Source of the DNA: CAZXEJ01 sp964639895
Lineage (GTDB): Bacteria > Desulfobacterota_D > UBA1144 > Nemesobacterales > JADFKM01
Direction: 5' to 3'
NCBI GenBank assembly: GCA_964639895.1
Contig: CAZXEJ010000019.1
Location: 1-40,151 of the forward strand
Length of the DNA stretch: 40,151 nucleotides
This document shows positions 15,634 through 26,300 of this stretch, piece after piece. The number at the start of each line of letters is the position of its first letter. Within the stretch, counting starts at the first letter, position 1. The position numbers were made by a program, and so were the translations under genes. The notes beneath the pieces are model-generated. The model did not search any database. It was not told where the DNA came from and saw nothing but the letters and a program-made list of their open reading frames with translations.

Positions 15634-16842
15634 CTACATTCCCACCGTCGAGGTGAGCTCGAATATGGGCAGAAGTATCGCAAACACTATGAACCCCACC
15701 ACCACGCCCAGGGCTAGGATCATGAGCGGCTCGAGAAGCGACGTAAAGGTCGCAAGGGCGCTCTCGACCTGCATGTCATAGGTGTCGGCTATCCTCTCGA
15801 GCATGTCCTCCACCTCGCCCGTCTGCTCGCCGACGGCCACCATCCTGACAACGAGCGGCGGGAAGATGCCCGCATCCTTGAGCGTTGCGGCCAGCGACGC
15901 CCCCTCGCGCACGCTGTCCCGAACCCGGGCCAGAGCCTTCGTGTAGACGGAGTTGCCCACCACGGCGGCAGCTATGTCGATGGCCTCGAGCAGTGGAATG
16001 CCGGTGGCAAGCAGCGTCCCGAGCGTGCGGGAGAAGCGGGCGATTATGACCATGCGCACGAGACGGCCGAGGGTGGGGATGCGCAACAAGAGCCGATCGA
16101 AGAACTCCCGCCCGCGCGGACGGGAGCGGAACCGGTAGAGGGCGAAGATGAAGAGGGCCGCTGAAAGCACGATGAGCCACGCGTAGTCGCTCACGAAGTC
16201 GCTCGCCGCTATGAGCATCCTGGTAAGCAGCGGCAGCGCCCGATCGCTCCGCTCGAACATCTTCGTTATCTTGGGTACGACGTAGGACATCATGAAGAAC
16301 AGCACACCGGCACCGACGAACATCATGAACACCGGGTAGACCAGCGCCCCGCGCACGCGCCCCACGAGCGAGGACTGCTTCTCGATGAACTCGGCCAGAC
16401 GGGCGAGCACCACATCGAGCGTGCCGCTGGCCTCGCCGGCGCGTACCATGTTGACGTACATGTCGGAAAAGACGGACGGGTGGTTGGACATGGCGCTGGC
16501 GAGCGAGCTGCCGCCGCTCACCCGGTCCTTGAGATCGGCGAACACCTGCCTGAGGCGTGCGTCGTCCGACTGCTCGGCCAAGGTCGCAAGCGACGCCTCC
16601 AGCGGAAGTCCCGCCGAGACGAGGGTCGAGAACTGGCGCGTGGTAACGGCGAGCTCGGCCGTGCTGACGCCTCCAAGCAGCGCCAGACGGCGGCGCCCAC
16701 CTTCCCTTACCTCCTCGATGGACGACAGGTAGACACGCTGCCGCTTGAGCTTGTCGATGGCGGACTTGGGGGAATCGGCATCGATTATGCCCTCGACCGA
16801 TTTGCCGCTCTCGTTTATGGCTTTGTACTTGTATACGGGCAT
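15634..16842 (-). CDS. gspF: T2SS inner-membrane platform protein GspF
   Basis: A 402-residue polytopic protein that couples the GspE ATPase to the pseudopilus. It has the family start PVYKYKAINESGKSVEGII, two repeated T2SSF domains (about 65-190 and 265-395, each with a SAGLPL/TGIPLLEA-type motif and VRAGE/VAVGEQTG) and three strong membrane segments. I chose the ATG at 16842, which matches the conserved N-terminus; a TTG three codons upstream is possible. It follows gspE after 93 bases with no gene between. Confidence 0.93.
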   Translation of the reverse strand: MPVYKYKAINESGKSVEGIIDADSPKSAIDKLKRQRVYLSSIEEVREGGRRRLALLGGVSTAELAVTTRQFSTLVSAGLPLEASLATLAEQSDDARLRQVFADLKDRVSGGSSLASAMSNHPSVFSDMYVNMVRAGEASGTLDVVLARLAEFIEKQSSLVGRVRGALVYPVFMMFVGAGVLFFMMSYVVPKITKMFERSDRALPLLTRMLIAASDFVSDYAWLIVLSAALFIFALYRFRSRPRGREFFDRLLLRIPTLGRLVRMVIIARFSRTLGTLLATGIPLLEAIDIAAAVVGNSVYTKALARVRDSVREGASLAATLKDAGIFPPLVVRMVAVGEQTGEVEDMLERIADTYDMQVESALATFTSLLEPLMILALGVVVGFIVFAILLPIFELTSTVGM

Positions 16843-16935
16843 TCTAGGCAACTCTCACGCTCAGGGTGAGCGGCTGCAACCTGCTCTCCACCGCGCCCGG
16901 TGCGCCTGCCGGCCCCTCCTCCTCACCGCCGGACG

Positions 16936-18633
16936 CTACGCAAGAGCCTCGTCCTCCTCGGTCACGCGCAGTATCTCGTCCACCGAGGTCTGGCCCATGA
17001 GCACCCTCTTCTCTCCGTCCTCCCTCAGCGTCGTCATCCCCAGCTCGACGGCCTTCTTCTTTATGGTGTTCGAATCGGCCGTGCTCAGTATGAGGTTCCT
17101 TATGTCATCGTTGACTGTAAGGACCTCGAATATGGCTACGCGGCCGCTGTAGCCCGTCTCGAGACACTGAGGGCAGCCGCGGGCTCGGTAGATGCCGCGC
17201 TCCCTCACCGAGGGGTCACGCAGCAGTAGGCTGTCGTCGCCCAGCCCGCTCAACTCCTCATCACCGGGCACGTAGCGCTCCTTGCAATGGGGACACAGCA
17301 GGCGGACCAGCCGCTGGGCCACCACTGCAAGGAGGGACGAGGCCACCAGGAACGGCTCTATTCCCATGTCGACCAGGCGCGTCACGGCGCTCGGGGCGTC
17401 GTTCGTGTGTAGGGTGGCGAAGACCAGGTGGCCGGTGAGCGAGGCGTGGATGGCGATGTCCGCGGTCTCGCGGTCGCGCACCTCGCCGACCAGGATGACG
17501 TCGGGGTCTTGCCTGAGGACCGATCGGAGGCCGTTTGCAAAGGTCAGGTTGACCTTGGGGTTGACCTGGATCTGGTTTATGCCGTGCAGCTGATACTCCA
17601 CGGGGTCCTCGATGGTTATGATCTTCTTGTCGGGAGAGTTTATCCTCTCTAGGGCGGCGTAGAGGGTCGTCGTCTTACCGCTGCCCGTGGGGCCCGTGAC
17701 CAGGATTATGCCGTGGGGCTTGCGGATTAGCGAATAGACGAGGGCCAGCTTCTCTCCCTCCAGACCCAGATCCTCCAGGCTCAGCAGCACCGACGAGCGG
17801 TCGAGCAGCCTCATCACCACGCTCTCGCCCCAAGTGGTAGGCACGGTCGATATCCTCACGTCGACGTCCCGACCGGCTACCTTGACCCTTATCCTTCCGT
17901 CCTGGGGCTTCCTTTTCTCGGCGATGTCGAGGTCTGCCATGATCTTCACCCTCGATATCACCGAGGCCTGGAGCTTCTTGGGCACCGATGCCACGTGATG
18001 GAGCATCCCGTCCTTGCGGAACCTTACGACCACCTCCTTCTCGAAGCACTCGATGTGGATGTCGCTCGCCCTCTCCTTTACGGCCTGGTAGAGAAGGGAG
18101 TTGACGAACCTTATTATCGGGGCCTCGTCGTCGGTATCCAGGATGTCGGTCGGCTCCTGGATCTCGCTCTCGGTGATGCCCAGTTCGCTGTCGTCGATGC
18201 TCTCGGTGATGTCGCCCGTGCGCTCGTAGACCTTGTTGATGCAATCTATCACGGCGTCCCCGGCGGCGAGGTGGGGCACGATATCCTTGCCGTAGAGTGA
18301 CCGCAACTCGTCGAGCACGTAGAGGTCCACAGGAGGAGCGATGGCCACATGGAGGGTGCCGTCCTCCACACGCAGCGGCACGAGCTTGTAGCGTTTGGCG
18401 TAGGTTATGGGCAGGGCCTCAAGCAGGGTCCTGTCGACGTCGTCTTCGCCGAGAGTGGCGAGGACGTCCATCCCGTAGAACTCGGCCAGAACGTCGAGCA
18501 GCTCCTCGTGCGGAAGCAGATTGGATTTGAGCAACGCCTCTTCGAAGCGCTCTTCGCCGGCCGCAACGAGCTCGGCCACCTTGGACACTATCTGCGGGTT
18601 TCTCCGAGCTACGAGATCTGCAAGGGTCTTCAA
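16936..18633 (-). CDS. gspE: T2SS assembly ATPase GspE
   Basis: A 565-residue cytoplasmic hexameric ATPase powering pseudopilus assembly. It has an N1E domain (about 1-135), then the catalytic core with RASDIHIE (188-195), Walker A GPTGSGKT (314-321), ITIEDPVE, Walker B ILVGEVRD (380-387), the His box near TGHLVFATLHTND (400-412) and the tetracysteine zinc site Cys447, Cys450, Cys487, Cys490. The start is a TTG at 18633, preceded by GGGAGAGAGG; the next ATG would delete the N-terminal domain. It heads the gspE-F-G-H-I-J-K-ravA operon from its own promoter at 18753-18781 and is separated from gspD by 0.9 kb. Confidence 0.95.
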   Translation of the reverse strand: MKTLADLVARRNPQIVSKVAELVAAGEERFEEALLKSNLLPHEELLDVLAEFYGMDVLATLGEDDVDRTLLEALPITYAKRYKLVPLRVEDGTLHVAIAPPVDLYVLDELRSLYGKDIVPHLAAGDAVIDCINKVYERTGDITESIDDSELGITESEIQEPTDILDTDDEAPIIRFVNSLLYQAVKERASDIHIECFEKEVVVRFRKDGMLHHVASVPKKLQASVISRVKIMADLDIAEKRKPQDGRIRVKVAGRDVDVRISTVPTTWGESVVMRLLDRSSVLLSLEDLGLEGEKLALVYSLIRKPHGIILVTGPTGSGKTTTLYAALERINSPDKKIITIEDPVEYQLHGINQIQVNPKVNLTFANGLRSVLRQDPDVILVGEVRDRETADIAIHASLTGHLVFATLHTNDAPSAVTRLVDMGIEPFLVASSLLAVVAQRLVRLLCPHCKERYVPGDEELSGLGDDSLLLRDPSVRERGIYRARGCPQCLETGYSGRVAIFEVLTVNDDIRNLILSTADSNTIKKKAVELGMTTLREDGEKRVLMGQTSVDEILRVTEEDEALA

Positions 18634-18752
18634 ACCTCTCTCCCTCTCTCCAGCACGGGGCCGATGGCCCGCACGCCCCTGCTCAACACCACGTGGTACG
18701 GTGAAAGCGAGCCGTCTATATGGGTGGTTCCAAAGTCCATGGGGATGGAAAA

Positions 18753-18781
18753 ATTATAATCGCAGCAAGGGGGTTTGTCCA
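18753..18781 (-). promoter_or_regulatory. gspE operon promoter
   Basis: On the minus strand TGGACA (18781-18776) is followed after 17 bases by a perfect TATAAT (18758-18753). The predicted leader to gspE is about 110 bases. It makes gspE-K plus ravA a transcription unit separate from gspCD. Confidence 0.7.
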
Positions 18782-19521
18782 CTTATCAACCCTGCACCGG
18801 AACCCCTTGGAGCGCCGCACCAGTAGGGCCGTCGCAGCCGGAGGCGGCAGCGGCCACCCCGCGGTACCACCCGCCCCGGAGTAGCGGGAGGCGTGGAGCA
18901 CCCTCAGCTCCTTCGTCGAAGGTCCAAACGGACAAACGCATGGCTCCAACAACCCGGAAAAAGGGATCGCCCGACCCATCGGCACAGCCACCGCACCCCC
19001 TGGGCCCACTCCCCCCCCGTCCGAGTCCCCGCCTCAGGCGCCAGCCGAGCCCCAGTCGCAACGGGGCGTCTCCGACGCCTAGAGAGCCACCAGCAGGCAG
19101 AAGAACGGGCCTCACCGCCTGTTGCCGTACGCCGCGCTGCGGGTGCTTCCAAACGCCCGGTCAGCCCCTCCACGATCACGGCAGGCGACGCCTGCGCCCT
19201 CCGACTACCCGAACGCCGCGCATCAAGCACCCCACATACCCATTTCCCCGCCTCCACCCCAAGAGGTCACGCACGCCCGGCGCCCCTCGGGGTGCCGATG
19301 CGCACGCAGACGGGAGGCATCCCGCCCACACGTGCAGCGGACGGGCACAAGCACGGACCTTCAATCACAGCCTGCCTGCGTGATGGGAACATGGCACCTG
19401 AGGCCGTCGCCTACGACCCAAGCCGGGCGAAGCAAGCTCCCTCTACGACACCCGCCGACGAGGCCGCGGCCCTCGCCTTTCAGCGGCGCCTCCCCCACCC
19501 GGCACCTTTCGGGCATCCCCA
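18782..19521. other. Spacer between gspD and gspE with no recognisable gene
   Basis: About 740 bases of C-rich plus-strand sequence. No frame on either strand looks like protein, and no RNA gene is seen. A GC-rich hairpin (GGCGCCCC/GGGGTGCC) lies near 19280-19297. T2SS operons usually run straight from gspD to gspE. Confidence 0.5.
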
Positions 19522-21975
19522 TCAATAGAAGCCCCTCTGCTGCAGGAGCATGTTTCTCCGCTGTCTGTCCTCGAGTATCTGCTGCATGTCGGCCTCGCTT
19601 TCGACTATCCTGGGAGTGAGCAGGATCATGAGGTTTATCTTCTGGCTCGATTTCTGCCTGAACTTGAACAGCCTACCCAGAAGCGGAATATCCCCGAGCA
19701 GCGGCACCTTGCTCTCTATTATGCTCTCGCGATCCTGGACCAGCCCTCCTATCACGATGGTCTGGCGGTCCTTTACCACGACTGAAGAATCGGCCGTCCT
19801 CGTGGTAGTGGCTATACCGAACTCCTGCGTATTGAGCCCCGAGACCGGCGAGTCCCTTACGGCCGACACCTCGGTCCTTATGTTCAGTTTCAGGTAGTCG
19901 CCCTCGCTTATCTGGGGAGTTATGGCAAGGCGAATGCCGACGGGCTGGCGGTCGATGGTCTGTACCGTCACTCCCGAAGTGCCCACCGTGCTGCCCGTCG
20001 GGAACGGTATGACGTCGGCCACCACGATCTCGGCCTCCTCATTGTCCGTGGTGAGGATGCTGGGAGTGGAGAGGACGTTGACGTCGGTTATGGAGGCCAG
20101 GGCCTGGAACAGGGCGCTGAACGATGGAATGGGCGGGATGGGACCCGCGCCGTCGGGGTCGACCTGCTCGCCCACCACGCCGAGGAACATGCCCGAGACG
20201 CCTCCGAGCAGGCTTATCACGGCCTCCTGATCGGCCTGGACCCCCAGCAGGCTGGGCACGCCGGGCAGCTGCGTGCCCCCGAAACCGAGATTGTCGTTGT
20301 TGAAGGTGAATCCAAGGTTGAAGTTCACCCCCACGGCGCGGAGCTTGTTCAGGCCGACTTCCAGGATCGCGGCCTCGACGAACACCTGCTTCCTCCTTAT
20401 GTCGAGCTTATCGACCACCGACTTTATCATCTCGTAGTCCTTCCTGGAGCCCACTATGATGATGGAGTTGGTGGCCGGATCGGAGGTGATACGCAACCCC
20501 TCGGCCTGGGCCACAACGGACGAGAGGCCGCCGCCGGAAGAGATCTGGCGCCTTATGGCACTCCCCCCAGTAAGGCCGGTCGAACCCAAGGTGCCGAACG
20601 TCTGTCCCGAGGTGGAGAGGGTCGAGAGCGAGGACGTGGTCCGCGAGCCCGTGGTCGTGGTGCCGCGGCCCAGCGGCTGGGCACGGCCGGTCGTGGATAT
20701 GCCGCCCGCCAGCAGGTTGGCCAGCACCTGGACGATGCTGTCGCTGTCTGCGTTCTGCAACCTGATCACGTAAATGCCCTGCTCCGGCTGGGCGACCTCG
20801 ACGTCGAGCTTCTTGATGATGGCCTTTATCTTGGCCAGGTCGTCAGGGTGGGCGGTGATTATCAGCGTATTGGTCCTCTCGTCCGTGATGAGCTTGAAAC
20901 CGGTGTAGGACTGCACCAGCCCGCCCCCCGCCGCGCCGGCTGCAGTGGGAGCCTTGGGCCGTCGCGGAATTCTCTCCTCTCGGCCGCGGCGCACCGGGCG
21001 GAACTGCGGCTGAGAAGGCGTGGTCGAGGGGATGGATACGGCGGTACCAACGCCGAAAATCTCGATTATCTTCGACGCCACCTCGGCCGCATCGAGGTGC
21101 TTGATCTTGACGAACTCTATGACGGTGTCGATATCGATGTTCTCTATAATCTTAAGCAGCCGGTTCAGATTCGAACGTGTCTCGACTATGACCAGGCTGT
21201 TCGAAGCCGGATAGGCCACTATGTCGCCCTCGCGCGAGACGAAGGGGCGGAGCGTGTTTGCAACGTCTACCGCGCTCAGGTTTTTGAGCCGCACTATCCT
21301 GGTCACGTACCTATCGGACGGCTCCGGGGTCTGGAGCCCCACCTCCGTCGGGGTGCTCTCGGTCTTGACCTCCCTCTTCTGCACAATCTTGTTGATGCCG
21401 TCGACCTTCACGATGGTGAAGTCGTTGAGGTCGAGGATGGCCTCGAAGAGCTTTACGGCATTGGCCCTCTTGAAACCGCCGCTCGGAGCTATGATAGTGA
21501 CCCTTTTGCCCTTCACACTCTCGTCGAGCACGTAGGTATCGCCGGTAAGCTCGCTTATCAGTTGGACGAGGTCACCGATGCTCATTTCGGTGCCGAGACT
21601 GATTATCTCCTCCCCCTCGCCCTCCAGTGGGGAGGGTCCGGCCTCTGCAGCCGGCGTGGGTGTGGCCTTGCCGAGTGTGCCCTCGCGCTCTGGGGTCTTA
21701 CCCTCGGAAGGGGCGGGGGGGCGTTGTGCGGCGGATTCCTGAGCCCCCTCGGCGGGCGAGGCCTCCTTACCCGCGGCACCATCTCCCAGGGGGGACTCCT
21801 GCATGGGAGCCTGCCCCTCGGCGGGCGGGGTACTTTCCACAGTCCCCTCCTCGGCAGCCGGAGCCGAGGGGGCCGGCGTGGCAGCCTCCCGGGCCCCTTC
21901 GAGCGCCCAAGCTCTCGATCCACCGGTGTATGGCAGCAGTGATACCAGGAGAAGCAGAGCGAAAACGGTTCTCAT
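19522..21975 (-). CDS. gspD: T2SS outer-membrane secretin GspD
   Basis: An 817-residue secretin, the outer-membrane channel of T2SS. A signal peptide (1-24, ending AWA) is followed by an unusual ~97-residue Pro/Ala/Glu/Gly-rich segment (26-122), then N0 (about 124-200), N1, N2 and N3 domains (each with the N-S/T-L-I/V-I strand) and the C-terminal beta-barrel with VNVLSTPSILTTDNEEA and VPLLGDIPLLGRLFK. N2 and N3 each contain low-complexity Thr/Ser/Gly or basic inserts. No lipobox is seen. The ATG at 21975 has GAGGAG about 10 bases upstream. It lies 169 bases after gspC, probably in one operon; a TATAGA near 22000 could be a weak internal -10. Confidence 0.95.
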   Translation of the reverse strand: MRTVFALLLLVSLLPYTGGSRAWALEGAREAATPAPSAPAAEEGTVESTPPAEGQAPMQESPLGDGAAGKEASPAEGAQESAAQRPPAPSEGKTPEREGTLGKATPTPAAEAGPSPLEGEGEEIISLGTEMSIGDLVQLISELTGDTYVLDESVKGKRVTIIAPSGGFKRANAVKLFEAILDLNDFTIVKVDGINKIVQKREVKTESTPTEVGLQTPEPSDRYVTRIVRLKNLSAVDVANTLRPFVSREGDIVAYPASNSLVIVETRSNLNRLLKIIENIDIDTVIEFVKIKHLDAAEVASKIIEIFGVGTAVSIPSTTPSQPQFRPVRRGREERIPRRPKAPTAAGAAGGGLVQSYTGFKLITDERTNTLIITAHPDDLAKIKAIIKKLDVEVAQPEQGIYVIRLQNADSDSIVQVLANLLAGGISTTGRAQPLGRGTTTTGSRTTSSLSTLSTSGQTFGTLGSTGLTGGSAIRRQISSGGGLSSVVAQAEGLRITSDPATNSIIIVGSRKDYEMIKSVVDKLDIRRKQVFVEAAILEVGLNKLRAVGVNFNLGFTFNNDNLGFGGTQLPGVPSLLGVQADQEAVISLLGGVSGMFLGVVGEQVDPDGAGPIPPIPSFSALFQALASITDVNVLSTPSILTTDNEEAEIVVADVIPFPTGSTVGTSGVTVQTIDRQPVGIRLAITPQISEGDYLKLNIRTEVSAVRDSPVSGLNTQEFGIATTTRTADSSVVVKDRQTIVIGGLVQDRESIIESKVPLLGDIPLLGRLFKFRQKSSQKINLMILLTPRIVESEADMQQILEDRQRRNMLLQQRGFY

Positions 21976-22144
21976 CGGTCGGGAACTCCTCTATACAGCT
22001 AAAGAGGTCTCTTCCACTCCACGGACGGACGTCGTTGAAGTCTAAAACGCCGACGTGCCCAGCGCAAGAGCGTCGCCTACGAGGACGAAACGCAGCCGAT
22101 ACGCCGGGGAAGCCGGCCCGGTCGGTGCACCGTACGGGTGAAAG

Positions 22145-23113
22145 CTACCTTACGACATATTCCTGGGTGATCCTCTTCCCTCTCCGCGTGAGATCTATCT
22201 TGAAGCTCGTCTGGTGCTTGAGCTCCTCGAACAGCCCGAGCGCGTTCTGGATGTTGTTGAGAGGGACGTTGTTTATCATGTGCAACGTATCGCCGTTCCT
22301 TATCCCGATCTCGTAGAACACGCTGTTGCGCCTTACGGCAAGGAACTTGAGCCCGTCCTTCTGGGGTATCACCCTGGCCTGAGTGAGTATGTCGTTCAGG
22401 TTGCTGAGCTTCTCGTCCAGGAACTTGCGGTCTATCTCGTAGCTGTTCTCACCCACCTTGGCCACGCCGCGTCGGGCCGAGCCCTTGGTATCGGTTCCCT
22501 TGCCCTTACGACGGCGGCCAGCCGAGATGCTCGCTACGCGCGTGGGGCTCTGGAGCTTCTTCTTGCACCGGATCGACTCCTTGCGCCCGGCCCTCTCGAG
22601 GACGGCCACACAGTTGTCGACCTTGAGCAGCCTCACCACCTGGCCGTCTATTATGTCGATCTTGTCCCCCTCCCGGTAGCTCCTTATCTTGCCGTTGACG
22701 ACGTTCTTTATGATGGCCGTCGAGCGGCGCTGCTTGGTTATACGGCGCGTACCCTCTTCGGCCTTGACCTCGGTCTCCGAGCGCACCACCGTGGCCAGCA
22801 GCTCCACCTTGAGCGTAGATGGCGACATCGACCCAATGTCTATCTGCGAGCCCAGCACGTAGGAAGAGTAGGGGTTCTCTATGCCGAACACGTTGCGCTT
22901 GATGATCAGGTCGTAGTCCCTGCGGCTGGCCATACGTGAAGCGGCCACGACGGCATCCGTCCCAGAGCTAGAGACCGAGGCGCGTGCCGAAGCAAGCGGC
23001 GACAGCCTGTCCTTGACCCTGTAGCCTACGATATCGGCCACCTTGTACGCTAATAGGGCTATGAGCAAGAGGTTGAGCACCCATACGTATTTGACCAGAT
23101 AGGAACCAAGCAT
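22145..23113 (-). CDS. gspC: T2SS inner-membrane clamp protein GspC with PDZ domain
   Basis: A 322-residue bitopic protein linking the inner-membrane platform to the secretin. One N-terminal membrane helix (about 8-28) is followed by a homology region (about 70-185, with KRNVFGIENPY and VELLATVV typical of GspC), a basic linker (about 195-220) and a C-terminal PDZ domain (about 225-322, with LTQARVIPQKDGLKFLAVRRNSVFYEIGIRNGDTLHMINNVPL split over its core). The ATG at 23113 has no visible Shine-Dalgarno sequence. It is the first gene of the gspC-gspD unit, under a promoter with an embedded dyad. Confidence 0.9.
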   Translation of the reverse strand: MLGSYLVKYVWVLNLLLIALLAYKVADIVGYRVKDRLSPLASARASVSSSGTDAVVAASRMASRRDYDLIIKRNVFGIENPYSSYVLGSQIDIGSMSPSTLKVELLATVVRSETEVKAEEGTRRITKQRRSTAIIKNVVNGKIRSYREGDKIDIIDGQVVRLLKVDNCVAVLERAGRKESIRCKKKLQSPTRVASISAGRRRKGKGTDTKGSARRGVAKVGENSYEIDRKFLDEKLSNLNDILTQARVIPQKDGLKFLAVRRNSVFYEIGIRNGDTLHMINNVPLNNIQNALGLFEELKHQTSFKIDLTRRGKRITQEYVVR

Positions 23114-23145
23114 TGATTTAAGTAGTGCGCTTAATAATCGTATAA

Positions 23146-23174
23146 AAAATAAAGTCGGAGACTTTATATGTCAA
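23146..23174 (-). promoter_or_regulatory. gspC promoter
   Basis: On the minus strand a consensus TTGACA (23174-23169) is followed after 17 bases by TATTTT (23151-23146). It lies in a local AT-rich island and predicts a leader of about 30 bases. Confidence 0.55.
23149..23167. promoter_or_regulatory. 19-bp dyad inside the gspC promoter spacer, candidate operator
   Basis: ATAAAGTC-GGA-GACTTTAT is a perfect inverted repeat with 8-bp arms. It fills the space between the -35 and -10 boxes, where a repressor would block, or a MerR-type protein would remodel, the promoter. Confidence 0.5.
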
Positions 23175-23180
23175 CCTGAA

Positions 23181-23204
23181 CCTCTATATTAGACCTATTA
23201 GAGG
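23181..23204. promoter_or_regulatory. Second dyad upstream of the gspC promoter
   Basis: CCTCTA and TAGAGG arms (6 bp) are separated by 12 bases and centred about 20 bases upstream of the -35 box, a position suited to an activator or a second operator site. Confidence 0.3.
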
Positions 23205-24191
23205 ACGGCCGCCAAGTCAAGAGCAAACGATACCGCCACAGTCCTACGCGACGCCGCGGGGGAACGCGCCAGGCTTAGAAGACCCTCGCCGCACCACGCC
23301 CCTCCCGACATCGCGGAACTCCCTGGGGGCTCCTCCTAAGAAGCGGTACCGTTTCCCCACCGCCACCCCACCCGAAGACGCGGCCGTACCCGACCGAGCC
23401 TCCCCACGCTTACTGCACGGTGTCCATCCCGCGGTCCTTCCCCCCAACCACCCATCCCCAGAAGTCCACCCAGCACCACACCCCTCCGGCACAGGCGCCT
23501 CCCACGGTGGGTGCATGCCACGGACGCCCCCTCCCCTGCGAGCCCATCGCCGCTTTTCGAACGTCCAAACTCGGTGCGTCCCACCTGAGAGGGACTCCAC
23601 TTCCTACGCCGCCACATGGGCCGGGAGCCGACTTCCCGAGCAGCCCATGTGGGCACCGCTCCCCCATCCGCCCCGGCCCGAGCCGGCCACTCCACCGCAC
23701 GCACGTAACAGGCCGCGGGCGAAGCAGCCGGATCGTGTGGTAGGGGCAGTGGGATTTGACCTCGGCAACAGGTGCCGCGCCAGCGGCATGACGCAACCCG
23801 CAGCGGCACGTACGCGCGCACTCCCCCCGTGCCCGAGGCCACAACATCTCCCTCCGGCTGGCGCGACACCACACTCCACCCACCCTAGGACGCACCAGCC
23901 CCATCCCACCCACCTAATCCACCGCTTCCTGCGGCACCACCGTCACCCGCACCATGCTCCTCTCCGCAATGCCACAGCCTGCTCCCGCCCCACGTTCCGA
24001 CCTCGCTCCGGTCACGAAGCCACGCACAACGCCCGAGCGGCAGCGGCCCCGCGACCCGCCTCCCGTACTCCAGGGAAAGCACACCTCTTGTCCGTCAATG
24101 ACGGCAGAAAGGGAAAACAGCGCATCCGTACCGTATCAGTTCCCCCCTCTTCACGGCGCCAAGGTATCATCGCCGCACGGGAGCACAGCAT
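23205..24191. other. Spacer between gspC and lepA with no recognisable gene
   Basis: Nearly 1 kb of C-rich plus-strand DNA between divergent genes. Open frames exist only because GC-rich sequence has few stops; none is protein-like. It holds one copy of the 15-mer shared with the 9.8-11.1 kb spacer (23528-23542) and a 13-bp palindrome at 24092-24104. Confidence 0.5.
24092..24104. repeat. 13-bp palindrome upstream of lepA
   Basis: CCGTCA-A-TGACGG is a perfect inverted repeat about 170 bases before lepA. It could be a protein-binding site; there is no further support. Confidence 0.25.
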
Positions 24192-24218
24192 TTGAAGCGC
24201 GCGCATCTTTCCTATAGA
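24192..24218 (+). promoter_or_regulatory. Weak candidate lepA promoter
   Basis: TTGAAG (24192-24197) and TATAGA (24213-24218) are separated by only 15 bases, shorter than ideal. No better pair is visible before lepA. Confidence 0.3.
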
Positions 24219-24270
24219 CTTATGTTTTCTCGAACACTACCACTCCGACGCGGTACTCCCGGCACATGGT

Positions 24271-26070
<1,800 letters not shown>

Positions 26071-26260
26071 GGCCGAGCCCGCATCCGGTCTCCGCACGCC
26101 CCGACCCACGAGGAGCCGCCCGCTTCCCCCCTCCCATGCGCCCGCAAGACCGCACGCAGCCCTGCTCCGTGCCCCCCATCGGCGCCGTGGAGACATGGAC
26201 CGGGCAACACTTCACGCCCTCCCGCCTCCCTAGACCGAGGCACCTGGCAACACATGCACC

Positions 26261-26280
26261 AATAAGAGGACGATCCTCCC
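26261..26280 (-). terminator. Weak candidate terminator after birA
   Basis: On the minus strand GAGGA-TCG-TCCTC (26278-26266), extendable by two G-T pairs, is followed by TTATT. It lies 20-40 bases past the birA stop. Confidence 0.3.
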
Positions 26281-26300
26281 ACGTCCCTACCCGCCGTAAT

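Noticed and set aside
23205..24191. Several 60-226-codon frames in the gspC-lepA spacer
   Set aside because: They are Pro/Arg/His-rich, overlap one another on both strands and show no ribosome-binding sites or domains; they exist because stops are rare in GC-rich DNA.
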